Positions 7,341 to 12,868 of a stretch of DNA of 12,868 nucleotides are shown here, in pieces. A model generated the notes under the pieces. The model worked only from the letters and a program-made list of their open reading frames with translations, had not been told where the DNA came from and ran no database searches. The translations under genes were made by a program, and so were the position numbers. How positions within the stretch are numbered: the stretch's first letter is position 1; each line of letters begins with the position of its first letter. Source of the stretch: Verrucomicrobiota bacterium (lineage in GTDB: Bacteria; Verrucomicrobiota; Verrucomicrobiia; Limisphaerales; SXQI01); assembly GCA_008933045.1 (NCBI GenBank), contig WBXJ01000058.1:1-12868 (forward strand), written 5' to 3'.

Positions 7341-7376
7341 GACCGCCCGCCAGACAAAAGCGTCTGACGGGCGGTC
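7341..7376 (-). terminator. Strong hairpin between rpmE and prfA
   Basis: Two 15-base arms (7341-7355 and 7362-7376) enclose a 6-base loop. In minus-strand RNA all 15 positions pair, with one G-U wobble; on the plus strand that pair is a C-A mismatch, which assigns the structure to the minus strand. It begins 12 bases after the rpmE stop and is followed by TGCTTTTCC and then the prfA ATG. The uridine tract is imperfect, so it may be a partial terminator with read-through, or a structure affecting translation of prfA. Confidence 0.55.
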
Positions 7377-7388
7377 GTCAAATCGAGA

Positions 7389-7640
7389 CTACTTCTTTTT
7401 CTTCGCGGATTTGGTCGCAGCAGCAGCCGCTTGCGCGGCTTGCGTCTTGATCAAGCGCTGTTGGAACTTATCGACGCGGCCAGCCGTATCGACAAATTTT
7501 TGAGTGCCTGTGTAAAAGGGATGGCAGAGATTGCAAATGCCAATCAAAACACTTTTACGGGTTGAGCGCGTCTGAATCACGTTGCCGCAAGCGCAACGGA
7601 TTTCAGCATCCTGATAATTTGGATGGAGGTCTGTTTTCAT
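7389..7640 (-). CDS. rpmE: Ribosomal protein L31 (bL31), zinc-binding form
   Basis: An 83-residue large-subunit ribosomal protein that bridges the subunits. It reads MKTDLHPNYQDAEIRCACGN, then CNLCHPFYTG and FVDTAGRVDKF, a full L31 signature. C16, C18, C36 and C39 form the zinc site of the C+ type, which in other bacteria is replaced by a cysteine-free paralogue under zinc shortage. After the conserved core there is an Ala-rich stretch and a KSAKKKK tail. The start at 7640 matches the family; an in-frame ATG at 7697 would add 19 residues without homology. No Shine-Dalgarno precedes it, and a possible promoter overlaps the short upstream gap. The downstream hairpin probably ends or limits this transcript before prfA. 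Confidence 0.96.
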   Translation of the reverse strand: MKTDLHPNYQDAEIRCACGNVIQTRSTRKSVLIGICNLCHPFYTGTQKFVDTAGRVDKFQQRLIKTQAAQAAAAATKSAKKKK

Positions 7641-7653
7641 ACAAAGGTCGTGG

Positions 7654-7682
7654 ATAGTTCCATTGAAGGGGGCGTTTGACAA
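7654..7682 (-). promoter_or_regulatory. Possible promoter of rpmE
   Basis: In minus orientation TTGTCA (7677-7682) matches the -35 consensus at five of six bases. A 17-base spacer leads to AACTAT (7654-7659), which matches the -10 at only three of six. Initiation near 7647 would give a leader of a few bases, in keeping with the lack of a Shine-Dalgarno. Weak evidence. Confidence 0.3.
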
Positions 7683-7728
7683 GCTGTAAATTTCCAAAAG
7701 TTTGCAAGGCGGTGGGCTTTATCCAAGG

Positions 7729-8124
7729 CTATTGGTAAGAATTCGCCAACCGTTTGACTCTCGGATAGAGAGGTGAACTCAGCGGGGTGCGGGCTTGGAC
7801 CTCGGCGAAAACCTGCCTGGCCTCGGAGAGGTTTGAACGGCTGACAGCCAATATGTAGTCGAGCTGCAGGTCGCCTAGCCTCGGATCCTGAATGGCTGTG
7901 CGGTAACGATCGAGAAACGCCTTAAAGGCTTGATGGCCTGAGCGTTGGGCGTCTGCGAGCAAGGGTTCTAAGCGTTCGGGCAGGCCAGTCAGTTGAACGG
8001 GAGCTACGGCGGCCGCCGTAATCTCGCCTCGCCCTTTCTTCGTGATCTCATCGTACTTCCCCATGAGGTTCTTCGCTGCGTAGAAAAGCCCCAGCGCGAT
8101 TAGGATGGAGATGACGACTTTCAC
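7729..8124 (-). CDS. Small membrane-anchored protein of unknown function
   Basis: I do not recognise this 131-residue protein. Residues 3-20 (VVISILIALGLFYAAKNL) form one hydrophobic segment, probably an uncleaved N-terminal anchor with the rest outside the cytoplasm. A charged linker (KYDEITKKGRGE) and an Ala/Pro-rich stretch follow. The remainder, about 50-131, is helical with a pattern that could be one or two TPR-like repeats (AFKAFLDRYRTAI, LDYILAVSRSNLSEARQVFAEV). The GTG start at 8124 overlaps the murA stop by 4 bases (GTGA), which suggests translational coupling and supports it as a real gene. Its place after murA hints at an envelope role, but nothing in the sequence proves it. Confidence 0.75.
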   Translation of the reverse strand: MKVVISILIALGLFYAAKNLMGKYDEITKKGRGEITAAAVAPVQLTGLPERLEPLLADAQRSGHQAFKAFLDRYRTAIQDPRLGDLQLDYILAVSRSNLSEARQVFAEVQARTPLSSPLYPRVKRLANSYQ

Positions 8125-9383
8125 ATTTCTTGTACTCGCTCGATATTAGCCCCCAACTGCTTGAGTTTCGTATCAATGTTTTCGTAACCCCGATCAAGAT
8201 GATAAATCCTGTTCACCAGAGTTTCACCGCTGGCCACCATTCCCGCAATGACGAGAGCAGCAGAAGCTCGGAGGTCACTGGCCATGATAGGAGCGCCGCT
8301 CATCGGGCGGCCTCCTTTAACGATTGCGCTGGGGCCTTCGATGGCAATATCCGTTCCCAGACGCGCTAATTCGCTCACATGCATGAATCTGGATTCGAAG
8401 ATTCGTTCCGTCATGATGCTCGTGCCTTGCGCCAATGCCATGAGCACCATCATCTGAGCCTGCACATCGGTGGGAAAACCGGAGTAGGGCATCGTGGTGA
8501 CATCGACGGGCCTGAGTTCGGAGCCACGTTTAACGATGAGATCTGGGCCGCTTCGATCGATTCTTACCCCCGCTTCCCGCAGTTTATCAATGACTGCACC
8601 AAAGTGATCCGGGCGTGCGCCTTTGAGAGTGATCTCGCCATCGGTGGCGGCGGCGGCGATCGCAAAAGTGGCTGCTTCGATGCGGTCAGGGATGACCTCA
8701 TGCTCGGCTCCGTGGAGTTGTTCGACGCCTTGAATGCGGAGGGTTGGGCTGCCGGCACCGGTAATTTTCGCCCCCATGGCATTCAGGAAATTGGCGAGGT
8801 CGATTATTTCCGGCTCACAGGCGGCACTTTCGATGACGGTGGTTCCTTGAGCGAGGGTTGCAGCCATCATCACGTTGGCGGTGCCTAGAACGGTGGGGCC
8901 GGCGCGGCCGCCGAGAAAAATATCCCCACCGATCAGTTGCGGTGCTGTGGCAACCACGTAGCCGCCTTCGATCCTTATGTTAGCACCCAGACCTTCAAGT
9001 CCCTTGCGGTGAAGATCGACAGGTCGCGAGCCAATCACGCAACCTCCGGGGAGTGAGACTCGAGCATGACGTAATCGCGCAAGGAGGGGGCCCAGAATAC
9101 AAAGGGATCCGCGCATCTTCCGGATCAGATCGTAATCCCCCGTGCCCGTCAGTCTCGCCGCTTGCACGGTGATCGTGTTTTCCTCGACCTCCACTTCCGC
9201 ACCCAGTGATTTGAGAATGTCACCCATGAAGGTCACATCGGTGAGCTTGGGGGCTCGATGAATCACGCATTTTTCTGACGTGAGCAACGTGGCGGCCATG
9301 ATCGGGAGCACAGCGTTCTTCGCACCGCTGATGAGCACGGTGCCGTGTAACGGAACTCCGCCTCGGATAAGCAGACTGTCCAT
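8121..9383 (-). CDS. murA: UDP-N-acetylglucosamine 1-carboxyvinyltransferase (MurA)
   Basis: MurA transfers enolpyruvate from PEP to UDP-GlcNAc, the first committed step of peptidoglycan synthesis in the cytoplasm. With the ATG at 9383 the protein has 420 residues, normal for the family, and key positions fall on E. coli numbering: K22 in ISGAKNAVLP, C115 in LPGGCVIGSRPVDLH, and the catalytic Asp at 306 in YSGFPTDVQAQ. The cysteine, rather than the aspartate of mycobacteria and chlamydiae, predicts sensitivity of the enzyme to fosfomycin. A TTG at 9437 in the same frame would add 18 residues with no family match and shift the numbering. The gene starts 54 bases after the prmC stop, without a Shine-Dalgarno, and overlaps the small downstream gene by 4 bases. 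Confidence 0.98.
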   Translation of the reverse strand: MDSLLIRGGVPLHGTVLISGAKNAVLPIMAATLLTSEKCVIHRAPKLTDVTFMGDILKSLGAEVEVEENTITVQAARLTGTGDYDLIRKMRGSLCILGPLLARLRHARVSLPGGCVIGSRPVDLHRKGLEGLGANIRIEGGYVVATAPQLIGGDIFLGGRAGPTVLGTANVMMAATLAQGTTVIESAACEPEIIDLANFLNAMGAKITGAGSPTLRIQGVEQLHGAEHEVIPDRIEAATFAIAAAATDGEITLKGARPDHFGAVIDKLREAGVRIDRSGPDLIVKRGSELRPVDVTTMPYSGFPTDVQAQMMVLMALAQGTSIMTERIFESRFMHVSELARLGTDIAIEGPSAIVKGGRPMSGAPIMASDLRASAALVIAGMVASGETLVNRIYHLDRGYENIDTKLKQLGANIERVQEM

Positions 9384-9437
9384 GAGAATTGGGTGATCGG
9401 GGAAGGTTAGTTTTAGGTGCTTCTGGGCGACCTGCAA

Positions 9438-10289
9438 TCATGCAGGCGTGACCAAGAGTATTCGTTCGCGTTGACTGTAATCAAGATCCACGCTTTCGAC
9501 AATCCAGTTGTGTTGTAAAAAGATTTCGCTTAGGGCGTTGGCTTGGCCGTCGCCGAACTCCAGCATGAGCCGCCCCTTGGGCTGCAATCGTGCGGTGGCT
9601 TCCATGGCGAGCATACGGTAAAAATCCAACCCATCAGCTCCCCCATCCAACGCGCTCAATGGATCGTGATCCTTCACTTCGATTTGAAGCGTCGCGATTT
9701 CTGCCGTCGGAATGTAAGGAGGGTTGGAAATAATCAGGTCAAAGCGCAGAGCCGAATCAAGCGCCTCAAACCCACTACCGAGCACGAGATCAAGTCGATC
9801 TGAAAGCTGGTGCGACTCAGTATTCTCTGTTGCTAAAGCGAGAGCCGAGGTCGAAATGTCGAGCGCGATCCCCCGTGACTCCAGTGCATTTTTTAACACA
9901 GCGATGGCGATGCAGCCGGTGCCTGTGCCAAAATCAAGAAAGCGGGGAACCGAACGGCCTTTGAGCCAGGTCCAAGCTTTCTCAGCGAGCAATTCAGTTT
10001 CTGGGCGTGGAATGAGCGCGGCGGAGGTGGTCTTAATTTCCAACCCGCAAAACGAAGTGGTTCCTAGCAAATGTTGCAAGGGCTCACGCTGACCTCGACG
10101 CCGAACTAATGCCCGCATCTGGTCAACTTGAGAGGTGTCCAGTGCCGTTTCAAAATTAAGGTAAAGTTTCAGGCGGGGCATCTGAAGGATGTGCGCCAGC
10201 ATCAGCTCGGACTGAAGGCGCGGGGATTCCACTTCGCGTTTGGCGAGGAATTCCGAACTCAATTTGAGTATTTCGAGGACAGAGGGCAC
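9438..10289 (-). CDS. prmC: Release factor glutamine methyltransferase (PrmC/HemK)
   Basis: PrmC uses S-adenosylmethionine to methylate the GGQ glutamine of release factors, raising termination efficiency. The 283-residue protein has the N-terminal helical substrate domain (VESPRLQSELMLAHIL, then REPLQHLLG at 68-76), IPRPETELL (93-101), the SAM-binding LDFGTGTGCIAIA (118-130) and the catalytic NPPYIP at 189-194. Length and order match HemK/PrmC. The start is GTG at 10289; the N-terminal sequence after it aligns naturally with the family, and no Shine-Dalgarno is present. It heads the minus-strand cluster whose later members include its substrate RF1. A start-less frame upstream overlaps its first 31 bases. 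Confidence 0.96.
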   Translation of the reverse strand: MPSVLEILKLSSEFLAKREVESPRLQSELMLAHILQMPRLKLYLNFETALDTSQVDQMRALVRRRGQREPLQHLLGTTSFCGLEIKTTSAALIPRPETELLAEKAWTWLKGRSVPRFLDFGTGTGCIAIAVLKNALESRGIALDISTSALALATENTESHQLSDRLDLVLGSGFEALDSALRFDLIISNPPYIPTAEIATLQIEVKDHDPLSALDGGADGLDFYRMLAMEATARLQPKGRLMLEFGDGQANALSEIFLQHNWIVESVDLDYSQRERILLVTPA

Positions 10290-10471
10290 AAGGTAAAGAC
10301 AACTGCGGGCGGAGAGTTACCACGAATCACCCAGAAAGTCAGCCCCAGAGAAATGGTGATATCGGGCCAGCTTTTGTTGGGTGAGCCGGTGTCGATAAAA
10401 CGGACTCGCTGAAAAGATTGGCCGAAATTGTGAGAGGCTGATAGAGCCTCGAAATCTCGCCCATCGTTTTG
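10259..10471 (-). pseudogene. Start-less open frame before prmC, possible gene remnant
   Basis: From just after a stop at 10472-10474 a frame stays open for 70 codons and ends at 10259, 31 bases inside prmC. It has no ATG. The product includes FGQSFQRVRFIDTGSP and SWPDITISLGLTFWVIRG, whose make-up looks protein-like, with an amphipathic end suggestive of a membrane strand. I cannot assign a family. A neighbouring frame (VVDKTMGEISRLYQPLTI, around 10430-10490) also looks coding, so this could be one gene broken by a frameshift. Chance is a real alternative. Confidence 0.25.
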
Positions 10472-10525
10472 TCAACCACTCGCCTTTGAAGCTGGGGAGG
10501 CGGGTTCTGGCGGTCAGGAGTGTCC

Positions 10526-11689
10526 TCACAGAGGTTGTCCTCCTTCGCTGAGGATGGCGAGGTAGGCGTCGTAAACGAAAACGCGGTTGCGGCGTTGGCC
10601 GGTGAGTTCGCGAGCGATGCCAAGAGTGCAGAGAGATTGAATGGCCTTGGTGGCGGTCGGAAAGGTCATACCGTGATGCTCACACAGATTCTTGAGTCTG
10701 AGTGCTGGCCGTTGCCGCAGGGCAGACAGAACGCGCATGGAATTGGCTGCAGACCGGCCCGTCTGCTGGACGCGGCGGGTGTCCGCCTCAAAGAGATCCA
10801 CCAGCCGTCGTGCGGTCTGCACCGCGCTGCGTGCGGTCTGCTCCACGCCTTCTAGGAAGAAATCCACCCAAGCCTCCCAGTTGCCGTCGTGGCGAACTCG
10901 GTCAAGAAGTTCGTAGTAGGTGGAACGATGCTTTTTGAGATAGAGAGAGAGGTAGAGCAAAGGCTGACTGAGCAATCCGCCCTGGTGCAGCAAAAGCGAG
11001 ATGAGCAGGCGGCCCAGACGTCCGTTGCCATCCAGAAACGGGTGGATCGTTTCGAACTGGACGTGGGCCAGCGCGGCATTGAGCAGGACGGGCAGGCCGT
11101 TGGTGTCATCGTGTAGGAAACGCTCCAGAGCACCCATGCAGTCCTCCACCTCCTCCGGTGGCGGAGGCACAAAGTGCGCATTGCCCGGTCGGGTGCCGCC
11201 GATCCAGTTCTGGCTGCGGCGGAATTCGCCGGGCTGTTTTTCGCTGCCGCGTCCCTTGGACATGAGGGTCGAGTGCATTTCCCGTAACAGGCGGTTAGAC
11301 AGTGGAAAACCTTCGCGCAGTCGGGTCATGCCATGCTCCAAGGCGGCGATGTAGTTGGAGACTTCCACCACGTCGTCAACGGGGACGCCGGGGGCTTCGT
11401 TCAATTCAAAGAGGAGGAGGTCGGAAAGGGAGGATTGCGTCCCTTCGATTTGCGAGGAAAGCACGGCTTCACGGCGGACGTACGAGTAGAGAAACAGGTG
11501 GGGGTCCGGAAGCAGGGTGCTGATGCTGTCCAGCCGACCGATCGCTAGGGTGGCTCGCTCCAGCAGCAACTGCCGCGCTCCGCCAATTTCAAGCGGCGGC
11601 ACCGGCGGGAGCGGCGACGGGATAAAAGCACGCACCTTTTCACTCACCGTGGTGGTGATGCGATAGGTTCCGGTGGCGTCTCGGTTCAT
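10526..11689 (-). CDS. Class II Fic-domain protein, predicted AMP-transferase
   Basis: Fic enzymes usually transfer AMP from ATP to hydroxyl side chains of target proteins. The 387-residue protein has a Fic N-terminal domain (about 10-110), in which SSQIEG (78-83) fits the inhibitory-helix motif S/T-xxx-E-G/N placed before the Fic core. This makes it class II, autoinhibited in cis by E82, like the Shewanella SoFic type. The catalytic loop HPFLDGNGRLGR (216-227) is complete, with H216, the acidic D220 and the arginines. The segment from about 315 to 387 (SMRVLSALRQRP, then FPTATKAIQSLCTLGIAREL) is a winged helix-turn-helix typical of this architecture. The start is the ATG at 11689. It stands behind a broken hsdM, and a large palindrome lies 28 bases upstream. 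The target protein is unknown. Confidence 0.93.
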   Translation of the reverse strand: MNRDATGTYRITTTVSEKVRAFIPSPLPPVPPLEIGGARQLLLERATLAIGRLDSISTLLPDPHLFLYSYVRREAVLSSQIEGTQSSLSDLLLFELNEAPGVPVDDVVEVSNYIAALEHGMTRLREGFPLSNRLLREMHSTLMSKGRGSEKQPGEFRRSQNWIGGTRPGNAHFVPPPPEEVEDCMGALERFLHDDTNGLPVLLNAALAHVQFETIHPFLDGNGRLGRLLISLLLHQGGLLSQPLLYLSLYLKKHRSTYYELLDRVRHDGNWEAWVDFFLEGVEQTARSAVQTARRLVDLFEADTRRVQQTGRSAANSMRVLSALRQRPALRLKNLCEHHGMTFPTATKAIQSLCTLGIARELTGQRRNRVFVYDAYLAILSEGGQPL

Positions 11690-11716
11690 GCTGCGAAACT
11701 TGAATAAGGTTTCACG

Positions 11717-11748
11717 TTATTAAAGTAAAGCCCAATTTCCTTTAATAA
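11717..11748. promoter_or_regulatory. 32-bp AT-rich palindrome upstream of fic, candidate operator
   Basis: Arms of 13 bases, TTATTAAAGTAAA (11717-11729) and the inverse of TTATTAAAGGAAA (11736-11748), match at 12 of 13 positions around a 6-base centre. They lie 28-59 bases before the fic start. Since Fic itself ends in a winged helix, autoregulation is possible but only inferred. I see no convincing -35/-10 pair, though TATTAT overlaps the distal arm. The rest of 11690-11887 holds nothing I can name. Confidence 0.45.
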
Positions 11749-11887
11749 TAGCAGTGCCAATTCATGAGAGGGTTTTGAGTGAAGGACGGGTGGCAAAGAC
11801 CAAGTGAAGGGATCGGGTGTTGTGTAATTGCTTCATGATGGCTTGGAAAGTGGTGGTCGCCACGTGTTCGGGACGGCGTTGGTGCTC

Positions 11888-12172
11888 TCACTCCGTTGCC
11901 GCTACCGCAGAGCCGTCGCTACGATACTGAGGTTGCTTGGCTTCGTCGTGAGCCTTGAGCAGCAACGAAACAGAGCCGCACGCGGGATCGTAGATGGTCT
12001 GCTTGGAGTCATTGGCCGTTCCGACGCCAACGATCTGGGCCATGATGCGCGAGACTTCCGCAGGGGTGTAAAACTGGACCTTGCTCTTGCCGGACTCGGT
12101 GGCGAAGTGGCGCATCAGGTATTCGTAGGCATCGCCGAGGAGGTCATCGCCATCCGCCGGGTTGCCGGTTAT
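11888..12172 (-). pseudogene. hsdM: Remnant of type I restriction-modification methyltransferase HsdM
   Basis: About 95 codons match the middle of HsdM, the N6-adenine methyltransferase subunit of type I restriction systems: GDDLLGDAYEYLMRHFA, ESGKSKVQFYTPAEVSRIM, TIYDPACGSVSLLLKAHDEA. A full HsdM is about 500 residues; here both the N-terminal helical domain and everything after motif I, including the NPPF catalytic motif, are missing. The SAM motif normally reads DPACGSGSLLL but has valine for the second glycine, and GKSKGQFYTP has become GKSKVQFYTP. The fragment ends in unrelated residues (QYRSDGSAVAATE) and a stop at 11888. Frames before 12172 are closed by a stop at 12188. No hsdR or hsdS remains in view. 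Certainly non-functional as a methylase. Confidence 0.85.
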
Positions 12173-12201
12173 GGTTTCTCGATAGTTTCAAATTTATGAA
12201 A

Positions 12202-12215
12202 AAGGGTTGACCCTT
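12202..12215. promoter_or_regulatory. Short perfect dyad before the LysM gene
   Basis: AAGGGT-TG-ACCCTT is a perfect 6-bp inverted repeat with a 2-base centre, 95 bases before the LysM gene. A TATAAG box lies at 12240-12245, but TTGACC inside the dyad is 27 bases from it, too far for a normal promoter. The remaining bases between the hsdM remnant and 12310 show nothing else. Confidence 0.2.
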
Positions 12216-12309
12216 AGCGATGGAGTTGTTGGAATTGTGTATAAGCCGTGAATAAGTGACGGGGAGTTCACGCTTGCGACTGGGGTCGAACATTCCTAAG
12301 TTGGAACGC

Positions 12310-12868
12310 ATGAAACAGCAATTTTTAGCAGCGGGCTTGGCGTGGTTGACGTTGACTTCGGCTGGGGTGCAGTTGCAAGCACAGGATGCGGCGGCGCAGG
12401 CGGCGGCAATTCATGAGCGGAAGGAGACTGAGGAACGGTTCCGAAGTTTGGAAGGATTGGTTCAACAGTTGCAGGAGGCAAACTTACTTCTATCACGCAA
12501 ATCTACGGAGCAAAGTACGGAGATACACGCGTTGCGGGAACAGTTGCGTGAGGAACAATCGAAGGCATTGGGAAATCTGGCATCGCGGGAGGAGTTGAAG
12601 AAATTCGCTGAGAAAATCCAAGAGGTGGATCGCAAGCGGGAGGGCGACAATAGGATGATGATCGAGCGGATGGAGAAGTTGGCCAAGATCGCAGCTTCTG
12701 CGCCTCCGCCCTTAATTCCCCGTGCGCCGACTCAAAAGTCGGAGGTTTCGGAGGTGGAGGGAGATTTCTTCAAGCACAAGGTGAAAACTGGAGAAAGCCT
12801 TTCCAAAATCATTGCAGCTTACAATGCGGCACTTCGGGAGAAGGGCAAATCTACGGTGACGATCGAGA
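12310..12868 (+). CDS. Secreted coiled-coil protein with LysM domain, C-terminus beyond window
   Basis: The first 186 codons are present and the frame runs off the edge. MKQQFLAAGLAWLTLTSAGVQLQAQ looks like a signal peptide, with likely cleavage around residue 24 (QLQA|QD). Residues 33-127 are rich in Glu, Lys, Gln and Leu with heptad-like spacing, a probable long coiled coil. A Pro/Ala linker (130-142) leads to FFKHKVKTGESLSKIIAAYN (153-172), the start of a LysM domain, which binds peptidoglycan or related glycans. This suggests an envelope-linked protein tethered to the cell wall. The ATG at 12310 has GGA 7 bases before it, a weak ribosome site. It is divergent from the fic/hsdM region. The C-terminal part, which could carry another domain, is not visible. 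Confidence 0.85.
   Translation, partial: MKQQFLAAGLAWLTLTSAGVQLQAQDAAAQAAAIHERKETEERFRSLEGLVQQLQEANLLLSRKSTEQSTEIHALREQLREEQSKALGNLASREELKKFAEKIQEVDRKREGDNRMMIERMEKLAKIAASAPPPLIPRAPTQKSEVSEVEGDFFKHKVKTGESLSKIIAAYNAALREKGKSTVTIE

Noticed and set aside
7641..7697. Longer rpmE from ATG 7697
   Set aside because: The added residues do not resemble L31; MKTDLHP is the family N-terminus.
8379..8888. Long plus-strand open frame opposite murA
   Set aside because: Antisense shadow of a highly conserved gene, with no recognisable protein features.
9384..9437. TTG start giving MurA 18 more residues
   Set aside because: The ATG at 9383 places K22 and C115 on the exact family numbering.
10526..11689. 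Fic as the toxin of a two-gene toxin-antitoxin pair
   Set aside because: The inhibitory helix is inside the same protein (SSQIEG at 78-83) and no small antitoxin gene is adjacent.
11762..11836. Minus-strand 24-codon open frame between hsdM remnant and fic
   Set aside because: Too short, no ribosome site and no recognised family; kept only as a remark.
12204..12245. TTGACC and TATAAG as a promoter pair for the LysM gene
   Set aside because: They are separated by 27 bases or more, well outside the normal spacing.

Overview
The window is a chromosomal stretch that reads best as Verrucomicrobiota or a close PVC relative. This is an inference from gene content: a COG4692-type secreted sialidase, a D-tagatose/D-psicose 3-epimerase, a LysM coiled-coil envelope protein and a MetA-like outer-membrane protein sit beside housekeeping genes, and almost no gene has a Shine-Dalgarno sequence. 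No 16S or other direct taxonomic marker is present. I see no tRNA, rRNA, CRISPR array or transposase, and no gene-free stretch exceeds 300 bases.

Left part (1-5590). A MutL gene running off the left edge (minus) diverges from an orphan M50-like membrane metalloprotease (plus). Next comes a ketohexose 3-epimerase (minus) with a clear intrinsic terminator, diverging from a predicted outer-membrane barrel protein (plus). The barrel gene converges, with only a few bases between stop codons, on a secreted BNR-repeat sialidase (minus).

Central part (5655-10289, all minus). In transcription order the genes are prmC, murA, a small membrane-anchored protein, rpmE, prfA and a YqaB-like HAD phosphatase, with the sialidase after a hairpin. 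PrmC is the methyltransferase that modifies the GGQ glutamine of the release factor encoded by prfA, so enzyme and substrate share one cluster with ribosomal protein L31 and the first committed enzyme of peptidoglycan synthesis. A very strong hairpin between rpmE and prfA, perfect only in minus-strand RNA, splits the cluster into two likely transcript segments.

Right part (10290-12868). This looks like accessory DNA in decay. An unassigned start-less frame abuts prmC. A complete class II Fic AMP-transferase follows, with a large AT-rich palindrome in its upstream region. Behind it lies a remnant of a type I restriction-modification methyltransferase (HsdM), truncated at both ends and damaged in its SAM-binding motif. 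A plus-strand gene for a secreted coiled-coil LysM protein runs off the right edge.

The most notable points are the rpmE/prfA hairpin, the 32-bp palindrome before fic, the surviving fic beside a dead hsdM, and the unassigned M50-like protein. I did not find convincing evidence of a wholly new multi-gene system.
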